Origin: JALZAA01 sp046724655
GTDB lineage: Bacteria; Actinomycetota; Acidimicrobiia; IMCC26256; JACDBD01
NCBI GenBank assembly: GCA_046724655.1
Contig: JBKOWY010000186.1
Location: 1-28,363 of the forward strand
Direction: 5' to 3'
Length of the DNA stretch: 28,363 bases
In this document: piece by piece, positions 13,858-21,485 of the stretch
How the letters are laid out: the number at the start of each line of letters is the position of its first letter
How positions within the stretch are numbered: position 1 is the stretch's first letter
Program-made: the position numbers and the translations under genes
Notes under the pieces: model-generated
Seen by the model: only the letters and a program-made list of their open reading frames with translations
Database searches by the model: none
What the model was told of the DNA's origin: nothing

Positions 13858-14897
13858 TGGCGACGCGTGCGGCGCTCCCGTTGGACGAGTTGCGAGAGGC
13901 CATTGCGACCGCCGAGGCCGTCCTACCGACCGGCGCACGTACGCACTGGGAGGTCGGCAACCCGCCCGGCGACGGCGTCGTGGTGCGCGCCCCCGCCGGA
14001 GTCGTCGCGTACGACCCGGCCGAGCTGACGGTCACGGTCGGCGCCGGCACGACGGTGGGCGGCCTCGGCGCAGTGCTCGCCGAGGCCGGTCAGGAATGCC
14101 CGCTCGATCCGCGCTCAGCGGCGGCCACGGTGGGCGGCACGATCGCGACCGGTTTGTCGGGACCGCGCCGGCTCCGCCACGGGCCGCTGCGCGACCGCGT
14201 GCTCGAAGTCCGTTTCGTGACGGCGGGCGGGCGGCTGGTGAAGGGAGGCGGGCCGACGGTCAAGAACGTGACCGGCTACGACATCCCGCGCCTACTCGTG
14301 GGGTCATTCGGCACGATCGGCGTGCTCGTGCAGGTGACACTGCGATGCCAGCCGCGACCGTCCCACGCCCGCTGGGCTGTGACCGACGCCGATCCGTTCG
14401 AGACCCGCCGGCGGCTCTTCCGGCCGTCCTGCGTCGCCTGGGATGGCCGCACCACACGTGTGCTGCTCGAGGGAAACGACGACGACATCGTCGCCGAAGC
14501 CGGAGCTGCCGGTCTCGAGCTCCATGAGGCTGCCGACCCCACGTGGCCGGACGGGCCGCATCGAGGGCGGATCTCCGTGCGACCGAGCCGTCTCGGTGCG
14601 TTCGGCGCCGCGCTCGACGGGGTCGACGGTCTGCGGTGGCTGGCCGAAATCGGCGTCGGCACGGTCCACGTCGCCGCCGATTCGGTCGATGCCCTTGTTG
14701 CCGCCCGGCAGGTGTCCGTCGCCCACGACGGGTGGCTGCTTCGAGAGTCAGGCGCTGCCGGTGTCGACGGCTACGGCGCGCCGCCGCCGAACCTCGCCAT
14801 CCTCGAACGCATTCGGGGCGCATTCGATCCCGCCGGCAAGCTCGCTCGCGGTCGGCTCCCGGTCGATCCCGTGCCATCGACCTCGACGGCGGCGTGA
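13857..14897 (+). CDS. glcE: FAD-binding subunit GlcE-like
   Basis: A 346-residue second flavin subunit of the glycolate oxidase type. It contains only the FAD_binding_4 fold: VAYDPAELTVTVGAGTTVGGLGAVLAEAGQ, the SAAATVGGTIATGLSGP loop, RHGPLRDRVLEVRFVTAGGRLVKGGG and PTVKNVTGYDIPRLLVGSFGTIGVL. This last motif is characteristic of GlcE. A C-terminal FDPAGKLARGRLP closes the fold as in the full-length oxidases. A GTG (13854) lies directly before the ATG (13857); I use the ATG. The stop overlaps the glcF start (GTGA). It forms a coupled operon with glcD and glcF, indicating a three-subunit complex. Confidence 0.92.
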   Translation: MATRAALPLDELREAIATAEAVLPTGARTHWEVGNPPGDGVVVRAPAGVVAYDPAELTVTVGAGTTVGGLGAVLAEAGQECPLDPRSAAATVGGTIATGLSGPRRLRHGPLRDRVLEVRFVTAGGRLVKGGGPTVKNVTGYDIPRLLVGSFGTIGVLVQVTLRCQPRPSHARWAVTDADPFETRRRLFRPSCVAWDGRTTRVLLEGNDDDIVAEAGAAGLELHEAADPTWPDGPHRGRISVRPSRLGAFGAALDGVDGLRWLAEIGVGTVHVAADSVDALVAARQVSVAHDGWLLRESGAAGVDGYGAPPPNLAILERIRGAFDPAGKLARGRLPVDPVPSTSTAA

Positions 14898-16096
14898 CCC
14901 AGCCCCCGCCGCTCGGAGTCCTGGACGTCGACGAGGACGAGCTCGTCGCGTGCGTGGCCTGCGGGCTCTGCCTCCCGCATTGCCCGACCTACCGGGTGAC
15001 CGGCCTCGAGACCGCGTCACCGCGGGGCCGGATCGCAGCGATGCAGGCCGTGGAGCTCCATGGCGCGCCGCTCGACGCGACGTTCGAGCGCTACATGGAA
15101 GAGTGCGTCCAGTGCCGCGGCTGCGAAGCGGCGTGCCCGTCATCGGTGCCGTTCGGTCATCTCATGGAGGGTGCGCGCGACGCGCTGCACGAACACCGTC
15201 GAGCCGCGCGGCCATGGCGGCGGCAGCTAGCTGAGTGGTTCGGCTACCGCGTGGTGCTGCCGCGCCACTGGCTGTTGCTGATGCTGTCGTGGCTGTTCGC
15301 CTTCGCGCAGCGGCTGCGCCTCGTACCCAAGAGGCTTCCATTGCCGCGCATCTCGCTGCGCGCTCTCGCTCGACCTCTGCGCGCAGCAACCGATCGCAAG
15401 GCTGCCGATGCGTACCTGTTCCCGGGGTGTGTGATGGATGCGTGGCAGCGCGATACGCATCGGGCCGCACTACGCGTCATGAAGGCGACGGGCGCACAGC
15501 CCGGGTTGCCGCGTCGCGGTGCCGACTGCTGCGGCGCGCTCCACGTCCACGCCGGCCGCGTGTCCGACGCCCGCCGCCTCGCTCGCCGCGTCATCGCGTC
15601 GATGCCCGGCGACGCGCCCGTAGTGGTCGACAGCGCCGGCTGCGGCGCGGCGATGAAGGACTACGGCCGCCTCGTGGGCACCGACGAGGCGGTGGCGTTC
15701 GCGACCCGGGTCCGGGACTTCTCCGAGTGGCTGGCCGGCCAGAAGCGACTCCCGGTGTGTGCCACCGGCCGCGTCGTCGTCGTGCAGGACCCCTGCCACC
15801 TCCGCCACGTGCAGCACGCGGCGGGCGCTGTCCGCACCGTGCTCGCACCGGCGTACACGACCGTCGACACGGACGACGACGGTCTTTGTTGTGGCGCCGG
15901 TGGCGCGTACAACGCGCTCCAGCCCGAGCTTGCGACCGAGATCCGCGAAAGAAAGGTGGCCGCCGTCCGGCGCGCCGCCGGGGCCGGCGAGCCGCTGGTG
16001 GCGTCGGCGAACCCGGGCTGTGCCATGCACCTGGGTGCCGCCGGGCTCGACGTTCAGCACCCCGCCGACCTGCTCGCGGCCGCGCTCGATGACTGA
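14894..16096 (+). CDS. glcF: Iron-sulfur subunit GlcF-like
   Basis: A 400-residue iron-sulfur protein. Two [4Fe-4S] ferredoxin motifs are at residues 20-30 (C20, C23, C26, C30 in CVACGLCLPHCP) and 71-81 (C71, C74, C77, C81 in CVQCRGCEAACP). Two CCG domains follow: DCCGALHVHAG with the preceding LFPGCV, and DPCHLRH with LCCGAGGAYN. CCG domains bind a further cluster or a zinc and belong to GlcF, LutA and HdrB-like proteins. A hydrophobic segment around residues 117-135 (VVLPRHWLLLMLSWLFAFAQ) may touch the membrane. The GTG start at 14894 overlaps the glcE stop. It passes electrons from the flavin subunits onward, probably to quinone. Confidence 0.94.
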   Translation: MTQPPPLGVLDVDEDELVACVACGLCLPHCPTYRVTGLETASPRGRIAAMQAVELHGAPLDATFERYMEECVQCRGCEAACPSSVPFGHLMEGARDALHEHRRAARPWRRQLAEWFGYRVVLPRHWLLLMLSWLFAFAQRLRLVPKRLPLPRISLRALARPLRAATDRKAADAYLFPGCVMDAWQRDTHRAALRVMKATGAQPGLPRRGADCCGALHVHAGRVSDARRLARRVIASMPGDAPVVVDSAGCGAAMKDYGRLVGTDEAVAFATRVRDFSEWLAGQKRLPVCATGRVVVVQDPCHLRHVQHAAGAVRTVLAPAYTTVDTDDDGLCCGAGGAYNALQPELATEIRERKVAAVRRAAGAGEPLVASANPGCAMHLGAAGLDVQHPADLLAAALDD

Positions 16097-16277
16097 GCGT
16101 GTCGACCAGCTCGTCTCGCAGCTCCGCGGCATCGAGGAGTCGCTGCGCGACCTCGCCTACGACCGACTGAGCGACGCTGTGGACGGCGACGAGGCCGCGG
16201 CGGCCGACGAGAGGCGGCTCCAGGAGGCGCGCCGGGCGGTGGAGCGCGCCATCCACGCCCTCGGGGGTGAGCGTTAG
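16089..16277 (+). CDS. Small coiled-coil protein at the end of the glc operon
   Basis: A 62-residue acidic, helical protein (MTERVDQLVSQLRGIEESLRDLAYDRL and AAADERRLQEARRAVERAIHAL). The heptad-like spacing of Leu, Val and Ala suggests a coiled coil; there are no Cys residues or membrane segment. Its ATG lies 8 nt inside glcF, so it is translationally coupled to the oxidase operon. Its stop overlaps the stop of the convergent LOG-family gene by 3 nt. I do not recognise a family. It could be an accessory or assembly factor, which is inference only. Confidence 0.65.
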   Translation: MTERVDQLVSQLRGIEESLRDLAYDRLSDAVDGDEAAAADERRLQEARRAVERAIHALGGER

Positions 16278-17329
16278 GAGCTTTCGCCGCGACCCGGCTC
16301 GCGTCCGTTGAGCCGGTCAATGAGCTCACGCAGCCGGGCGTAGTTGTGGCGGTCGAAACGAAACGCGATGCGATCGAGGTCGACATGATCGTCGTCGGTG
16401 CGTTCCGCCGGAGTCGCCTCGATGCGCTCGATGCGCCCACGGGCCACGATGTCGGCGAACTCGTCGTTGAGGGCGTCGAGGTCGGCATCGTCGGGCGCCC
16501 GCTGCAGGCGAATGACGAGGATGCCCTCGACGTACCGCTGCGAGTGGTAGTTCGAGTAGAAGCCGATGACCTCGTCGACGGCCCGCTCGACGTCGTCGGT
16601 GATGAGCATGAGGTTGAGGTCGTGCTTCCCGATGTACCCGCCCGCGAGCAGCTCTCGGTCCATGAAGTCGCGCCAGGACTGCCAGAACGTCCCGCCGGGA
16701 ACGTCGAGCAGGACGATCGGGGCCGGCTGCGTCTTTCCCGTCTGTACGAGCGTGAGGAGCTCGAAGGTCTCGTCCATCGTGCCGAACCCGCCCGGCAGCA
16801 TGACGAAGCCGTGGGCCTCCTTGACGAACAGGAGCTTCCGGGTGAAGAAGTACCGGAAGTTCATGAGCTTGGGATCACCGGCGAGGAACTGGCTCGTCGC
16901 CGCCTCGAACGGCAGCCGGATGCTCACACCGAACGCGTTGTCCGGACCGGCGCCCTCGACGCCCGCTTCCATGATCCCGGGTCCGGCACCGGTGATGACC
17001 ATCCAGTCGTGCGCCGCCATCGCCATGGCGAGCCGGCGGGCTTGGTCGTAGAGCGGTGAGTCCGGCTCCGTGCGCGCCGATCCGAAGATGGCGAGCTTGC
17101 GTTCGTTCCGGTACGGGGCGAACACGTGGAACGCGTACCGCATCTCCTTGAGCGCGGCGTTGGCGATCTTGAGGTCACCTCGATCTGCGTGGTCTTGGGC
17201 CATGCGGACGGCCGACACGATGAGCTCGAAGACGAGGTCGGCGTTCTCGGCGCCCGCCTGCTCGACGAGCTCCATCATGGCGGCGTCGAGCTCGGGGTCA
17301 CCGGTGCGGTAGCGAGGACGGCGAGCCAC
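16274..17329 (-). CDS. LOG family protein (TIGR00730 type Rossmann fold)
   Basis: A 351-residue member of the family containing cytokinin-activating LOG phosphoribohydrolases, often annotated as possible lysine decarboxylase. The Rossmann core starts with RKLAIFGSARTEPDSPLY, continues with VITGAGPGIMEAGVEGA, and contains the signature LPGGFGTMDETFE (the PGGxGTxxE motif), which binds the nucleotide and supplies catalytic residues. An extra N-terminal helical region (residues 1-75) and a C-terminal extension of about 80 residues make it longer than the basic 190-residue LOG proteins. The likely reaction is release of a base from a nucleoside monophosphate, but the substrate is not known. GTG 17329 stands six bases after TACGCT. 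Confidence 0.92.
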   Translation of the reverse strand: MARRPRYRTGDPELDAAMMELVEQAGAENADLVFELIVSAVRMAQDHADRGDLKIANAALKEMRYAFHVFAPYRNERKLAIFGSARTEPDSPLYDQARRLAMAMAAHDWMVITGAGPGIMEAGVEGAGPDNAFGVSIRLPFEAATSQFLAGDPKLMNFRYFFTRKLLFVKEAHGFVMLPGGFGTMDETFELLTLVQTGKTQPAPIVLLDVPGGTFWQSWRDFMDRELLAGGYIGKHDLNLMLITDDVERAVDEVIGFYSNYHSQRYVEGILVIRLQRAPDDADLDALNDEFADIVARGRIERIEATPAERTDDDHVDLDRIAFRFDRHNYARLRELIDRLNGREPGRGESS

Positions 17330-17335
17330 GCCCCG

Positions 17336-17341
17336 AGCGTA
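17336..17341 (-). promoter_or_regulatory. -10-like box TACGCT of the LOG-family gene
   Basis: On the - strand TACGCT is followed by six bases (CGGGGC) and GTG 17329. It lies in the 27-nt gap after the PfkB kinase gene and suggests the LOG gene has its own leaderless promoter. Confidence 0.5.
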
Positions 17342-17356
17342 TGGCCTCCGTGGTCT

Positions 17357-18418
17357 CTACCTGACGACGGTCCTCGCCAGCTCCGCCAGCGACACGAGCG
17401 GTCGCGCCCCGAAGTGCGAGATGACCTCGGCGGCCGCCGCCGACCCCAACCGGCCGCACGTGGCGAGGTCGAGACCGCGCGTCAGGCCGTACAGGAAGCC
17501 CGCCGCGTACTGGTCCCCGGCGCCGGTCGTGTCGACGAGACGGTCGACGGGATGCGCGTCGATCACATGAATCTCGTCAGTCCCTCCATGGTCGCCGTCG
17601 CGAACTCCGGCTCCTGCGGCGACGGTCGGCAAAGCCGCTGTCGCTTCGCCGGCGACGACCACGGACCCGCGCTCGCTTCGCGTCAACGCCGCGATCTGGC
17701 AGTGCTCTCGCACGCGCTGGAGCGCGGTGTCGAAGTCGTCGACTTCGTACAGTGAGCGGATCTCCGTCTCGTTGGCGAACAGAACGTCGATCTCGTCCGC
17801 GACGAGGGCGCGGAACTCCGAACGGTGCCGGTCGACGCAGAACGGGTCCGAGAGCGTGAGCGCGACCCGCCGCCCCGCGTCACGTGCCGCCGACGCGGCC
17901 TTGCGGATGGCGTCCTTGGCCGGCGGTTGGTCCCACAAGTACCCCTCGAGGTACGTCACCTGGGCCCGGGCGACGACGGCGGGGTCGACGTCCTCGGGGC
18001 CGATGAACGTCGACGCACCGAGATACGTGCACTGGGTGCGTTGCGCGTCCGGTGTCACCATCACGAGACAGCGGCCAGTCGCCGGTCCCGTGGTGGCAGG
18101 TGGGACGTCGAAGTGCACGCCGAGGGAGCGCAGGTCGTGCGTGTACACCTTGCCGAGCTGGTCGTCACGGACACGTCCGATGAACGCCACCGACGCCCCG
18201 AAGGACGCCAGGCCCGCGATCGTGTTCGCGCACGACCCACCCGATATCTCCTGCGCCGGGGGCAGGTCTGCGTAGACGGCCTCAGCGCGGTCGAGCTCGA
18301 CCATCGTCGTCGCGCCGCGAGGGAAGTCGTGCGCCTCGATGAAGTCGTCGTCCACGGAGCTGATGACGTCGACGAGCGCGTTCCCGATGCCGACGACATC
18401 GAAGTCTGCTGCGGTCAT
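17357..18418 (-). CDS. PfkB-family sugar/nucleoside kinase with in-frame repeat insertion
   Basis: A 353-residue ribokinase-type kinase resembling bacterial adenosine kinases: FDVVGIGNALVDVIS at the start, GGSCANTIAGLASFGASVAFIGRVRDD as the first signature, and DTTGAGDQYAAGFL as the second, with D302 as the expected catalytic base and GAG forming the anion hole. Residues 259-280 (ATAALPTVAA to HGGT) are foreign to the family. They are encoded by copy 2 of the dispersed hairpin repeat and separate VVAGE from DEIHVIDAHPVDRLVD, which would otherwise be continuous. The insertion keeps the frame and all visible motifs, so the enzyme may still work. ATG 18418 overlaps the fbiC stop (ATGA), making it the last gene of the pentose phosphate/F420 operon. 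The exact substrate is uncertain. Confidence 0.9.
   Translation of the reverse strand: MTAADFDVVGIGNALVDVISSVDDDFIEAHDFPRGATTMVELDRAEAVYADLPPAQEISGGSCANTIAGLASFGASVAFIGRVRDDQLGKVYTHDLRSLGVHFDVPPATTGPATGRCLVMVTPDAQRTQCTYLGASTFIGPEDVDPAVVARAQVTYLEGYLWDQPPAKDAIRKAASAARDAGRRVALTLSDPFCVDRHRSEFRALVADEIDVLFANETEIRSLYEVDDFDTALQRVREHCQIAALTRSERGSVVVAGEATAALPTVAAGAGVRDGDHGGTDEIHVIDAHPVDRLVDTTGAGDQYAAGFLYGLTRGLDLATCGRLGSAAAAEVISHFGARPLVSLAELARTVVR
17579..17647 (-). repeat. Dispersed hairpin repeat, copy 2 (inside the kinase gene)
   Basis: On the + strand CCATGGTCGCCGTCGC begins at 17586, followed by GAACTCCGGCTCC and the hairpin: GCGACGG (17619-17625), a bulged T, CGGC, AAA, GCCG, then CTGTCGC (17638-17644). 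One pair is a G.T wobble. The inserted segment relative to the expected kinase sequence is about 66 bp (17579-17644), a multiple of three. Clear target-site duplications were not seen. Confidence 0.85.
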
Positions 18419-20793
18419 CGAGGCGTGGCGGGAGCCGTCCCCACGAACGCGACGGGCGCGGCTTGATTGCCGTTGCTGTTCGCGTGTTCGTCCGGCGGCG
18501 GCCGAAGGCGCCGGCCGACTGTGCGCGTGCGCCCGTACAGGGTCGTGCGCTGCTCGAGGTTGCGGCCCAGCGGCTCGACGATCTGCCGAAACTCGTGCTC
18601 GTCGAGCTCCTGGCCGTGGCTGGCGCCCGCCGCCCGGGAGATATTTTCGTCCATGAGCGTCCCGCCGAGGTCGTTGGCACCAGCCTGGAGGGCCTGCTGC
18701 GCGCCTTCGACGCCCATCTTCACCCATGACACCTGGATGTTGTCGATACGGCCGCGGTACGCGATGCGCGCCGCGGCGTGGATGAGCAGGGCCTCCCGGA
18801 ACGTCGGGCCGGGACGGGCGCGGTGCTGCAGGAAGATCGGGCTCGCCATGTGCACGAACGGCAGCGGCACGAACTCGGTGAACCCGCCCGTCTCCTTCTG
18901 CAGCGCGCGCGTCCGCACCATGTGACGGGCGACGTGGACGGGCTGCTCGACGTGCCCGAACATGATCGTGATGTTGGAGCGCAGGCCGATCGAATGGGCA
19001 ATGCGGTGCGCCTCGAGCCACTCGTCGGTCGTGACCTTGTCGGGGCAGATCACGGCGCGCACCTCGTCGTCGAGGATCTCTGCCGCCGTGCCGGGGAGCG
19101 TCGACAACCCGGCGTCCTTGGCGAGAAGGAGGTACTCGCGCAGCGGCATGTCGAGGCGGCGCGCGCCCTCGGTGACCTCGAGCGCGGTGAACCCGTGGAT
19201 GTGGATATCGGGCGCGACGTCCTTCACGGCGCGGGCGACTGACACGTAGTACTCGCCGTCGAAGTCGGGGTGGATGCCCCCCTGGAGGCAGACCTCGGTC
19301 GCGCCGCAGTCGACGGCCTCCACGACGCGCCGCTGGATCTCCTCGTGGTCGAGCAGGTACGGCGTGCCGCGCAGGTTCAGCGAGAGCGGGCCTTTCGAGA
19401 ACGCGCAGAAGCGGCACTTGAACGTGCAGACGTTCGTGTAGTTGATGTTGCGGTTACGGACGAACGTGACGACGTCACCGACGGCGTCACGCCGCAGTTC
19501 GTCGGCCACCGCGCACACACGAGCGAGCTCCGGCCCCCGAGCCGACAGCAGCGTGACCAGCTCCTCGACGCCGACCTCGGCGCCGGCGGCCACGCCGTCC
19601 AGCACCTCGCCGACGGGGCCGCCGGCATGCGCGCGAGCGGGAATGAGCCGCGGTGGATGCTCGGTCCCGCCCGCCGACCACGCGTGCTCACGCGCGAGCC
19701 CGTCGCCGTCGGATGCGAGCAGGACCGGGAAGCGGACGTCCGGATGCAACCAGCGCTCGGCATCGCGCGCGTACTCGGGGTACACCGTCAGCCGCGGCGC
19801 GAGCACTTTCCCCCCTGCCTCGGTCGCGGCGTGCAGCCGATCGAGCGCGGGCCAGGGGCGCTCGGGGTTGACGTGGTCGACCGTGACCGGCGAGACGCCA
19901 CCCCAATCGTCGATGCCGGCGGCGACGAGCGCGCCGAGGTCGTCGCTCAGGTTGGGCGGTGCCTGCACGTGCATGTCGGGACCGAGCACCAGCCGGGCGG
20001 CGGCGACGGTCCACACGAACTCGTCCCGATCGCACGGCGGATGCTGGTGCATAGCCGTGCCCGGCTTGGGCAGGAAGTTCTGGACGATCACCTCCTGCAC
20101 GTGTCCATGGCGCGCGTGACTCTCGCGGATGGCGAGCAGGGCGTCGATGCGTTCGGGACGCGTTTCGCCGATGCCGACCAGGATCCCCGTGGTGAAGGGC
20201 ACTCGCGCCGCACCGGCTGCCTCGAGCGTGGCGAGCCGCCGCGCCGGTGTCTTGTCGGGAGCGCCGTGGTGCGGGCCTCCGGGCTCGCCCAGCCGGGCCG
20301 CCAGCGTCTCGATCATCATTCCTTGAGAAGGGCTGACGGCGCGCAGCCGCTCCAGCTCGTCTTGCGAGAGCGCCCCCGCGTTGGCGTGCGGCAGGAGACC
20401 AGTCTCGGCGAGCACGGCGCCGCACGCGGCGACGAGGTAGTCGACGGTCGAGTCGTAGCCGTGGTTGCCGAGCCATTCGCGTGCGGCCGGGTAACGCTCC
20501 TCGGGTGCCTCACCCAACGTGAACAGCGCTTCGTGGCAGCCGGCGGCTGCACCCCGGCGGGCGATCTCGAGTACCTCCTCGAGCGAGAGGTACGGCGCCT
20601 CCAGCCGCGCCGGCGGCTTGGCGAACGTGCAGTAGCCGCAGCGGTCACGGCACAGCATCGTGAGCGGGATGAAGACCTTGGGCGAGAACGTGATGCGGTT
20701 GCCGTGGCCGCGGTCGCGAGCCCGACCGGCCTCGGCGACGATCTCTTCGAGAGGAGCACCGATGAGATGCTGCGCCTCGGCTCCGTTGATCAC
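18415..20793 (-). CDS. fbiC: FO synthase, fused CofG-CofH (F420 biosynthesis)
   Basis: A 792-residue bifunctional radical SAM enzyme that makes 7,8-didemethyl-8-hydroxy-5-deazariboflavin (FO), the chromophore of coenzyme F420, from tyrosine and 5-amino-6-ribitylaminouracil. The CofG-like half has its CX3CX2C cluster motif CRDRCGYC at C48, C52, C55. The CofH-like half has CTFKCRFC at C456, C460, C463. Further support comes from NFLPKPGTAM and APPNLSDD in the first half, and LQGGIHPDFDGEYY and MFGHVEQP in the second. The length is somewhat below the mycobacterial protein; the N-terminus looks short but complete. The GTG start overlaps the pgl stop (GTGA) and its stop overlaps the kinase start, so F420 synthesis is translationally tied to the pentose phosphate operon. 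Confidence 0.97.
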   Translation of the reverse strand: MINGAEAQHLIGAPLEEIVAEAGRARDRGHGNRITFSPKVFIPLTMLCRDRCGYCTFAKPPARLEAPYLSLEEVLEIARRGAAAGCHEALFTLGEAPEERYPAAREWLGNHGYDSTVDYLVAACGAVLAETGLLPHANAGALSQDELERLRAVSPSQGMMIETLAARLGEPGGPHHGAPDKTPARRLATLEAAGAARVPFTTGILVGIGETRPERIDALLAIRESHARHGHVQEVIVQNFLPKPGTAMHQHPPCDRDEFVWTVAAARLVLGPDMHVQAPPNLSDDLGALVAAGIDDWGGVSPVTVDHVNPERPWPALDRLHAATEAGGKVLAPRLTVYPEYARDAERWLHPDVRFPVLLASDGDGLAREHAWSAGGTEHPPRLIPARAHAGGPVGEVLDGVAAGAEVGVEELVTLLSARGPELARVCAVADELRRDAVGDVVTFVRNRNINYTNVCTFKCRFCAFSKGPLSLNLRGTPYLLDHEEIQRRVVEAVDCGATEVCLQGGIHPDFDGEYYVSVARAVKDVAPDIHIHGFTALEVTEGARRLDMPLREYLLLAKDAGLSTLPGTAAEILDDEVRAVICPDKVTTDEWLEAHRIAHSIGLRSNITIMFGHVEQPVHVARHMVRTRALQKETGGFTEFVPLPFVHMASPIFLQHRARPGPTFREALLIHAAARIAYRGRIDNIQVSWVKMGVEGAQQALQAGANDLGGTLMDENISRAAGASHGQELDEHEFRQIVEPLGRNLEQRTTLYGRTRTVGRRLRPPPDEHANSNGNQAAPVAFVGTAPATPR

Positions 20794-21485
20794 GCAGCGA
20801 AGCCTAGGCCGAGGTTGAGGAAGCCCTGAACGCCTCCTTCAAGTCCGTTGGCGGCTTCGTCGACGAACCAGATGACTCGAGCGGCCGAAACCCGCGCTGC
20901 GGGCAGGTCTTCGCCGGCCTTGATCCGCTTGAGCGCTTCGCGCTTCTCCTCGCCTGCCACGGTGAACACGGCGAGCGGCGAACGGTTCAGCGCCGGGAAC
21001 GTCCACGTGAGGCGGGGGTGAGGATGAAGGTCGTCGCCGGTCGCGACCACGAGCCGTTCCCGCTCCTCCAGCGCGGGGGAACCGGGGAAAAGCGATGCCG
21101 TGTGCCCGTCGGGGCCCATCCCCAGGTGCACGAGCTCGACCGGCGGACGGTCCCAGAGCAACTTGTCGTACGCGTCGGCGGCGTCCTCGATCGTCTCACC
21201 GCCGCGACGCATCGAGTACACGGCGGCCGGGCGCACGTGGTCTAGGAACAGTTGCCGGGCCATGCCCTCGTTCGATTCGGGATCGTCGACGGGCACCCAA
21301 CGCTCGTCCCCGAAGAAGATCTCCACCTCGCTCCAGTCGACGTCGGCGACTGCGAGCAGCTCGTAGCACTCACGAGCGGTCGTGCCGCCGGACAGCGCCA
21401 TTGAGGCCGGCGCCGCCTCGGCCACGAACGCGGCGAACGCCTGGGGCACGTCGTCCACCACCCGCAGCTCGCCGTGCAGGGTCAC
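20790..21485 (-). CDS. pgl: 6-phosphogluconolactonase
   Basis: A 231-residue enzyme hydrolysing 6-phosphogluconolactone to 6-phosphogluconate, the second step of the oxidative pentose phosphate pathway. Family motifs are MALSGGTTARECYELL near the N-terminus, EIFFGDERWVP, SNEGMARQLFLDHV and HLGMGPDGHTASLFPGSPAL. The start is GTG 21485, which overlaps the zwf stop (GTGA). The open frame extends further upstream but that part lies inside zwf and lacks family similarity. It overlaps fbiC downstream in the same manner. In many Actinomycetota opcA sits between zwf and pgl; here the two genes overlap directly and opcA is absent from the window. Confidence 0.95.
   Translation of the reverse strand: MTLHGELRVVDDVPQAFAAFVAEAAPASMALSGGTTARECYELLAVADVDWSEVEIFFGDERWVPVDDPESNEGMARQLFLDHVRPAAVYSMRRGGETIEDAADAYDKLLWDRPPVELVHLGMGPDGHTASLFPGSPALEERERLVVATGDDLHPHPRLTWTFPALNRSPLAVFTVAGEEKREALKRIKAGEDLPAARVSAARVIWFVDEAANGLEGGVQGFLNLGLGFAA

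Noticed and set aside
18419..19417. N-terminal extension of the kinase to a 686-residue protein
   Set aside because: The extra part is an out-of-frame reading of fbiC, and ATG 18418 overlaps the fbiC stop and begins the conserved kinase fold.
19270..20829. 519-codon + strand open frame opposite fbiC
   Set aside because: fbiC shows both radical SAM cluster motifs on the - strand; the + frame has no domain.
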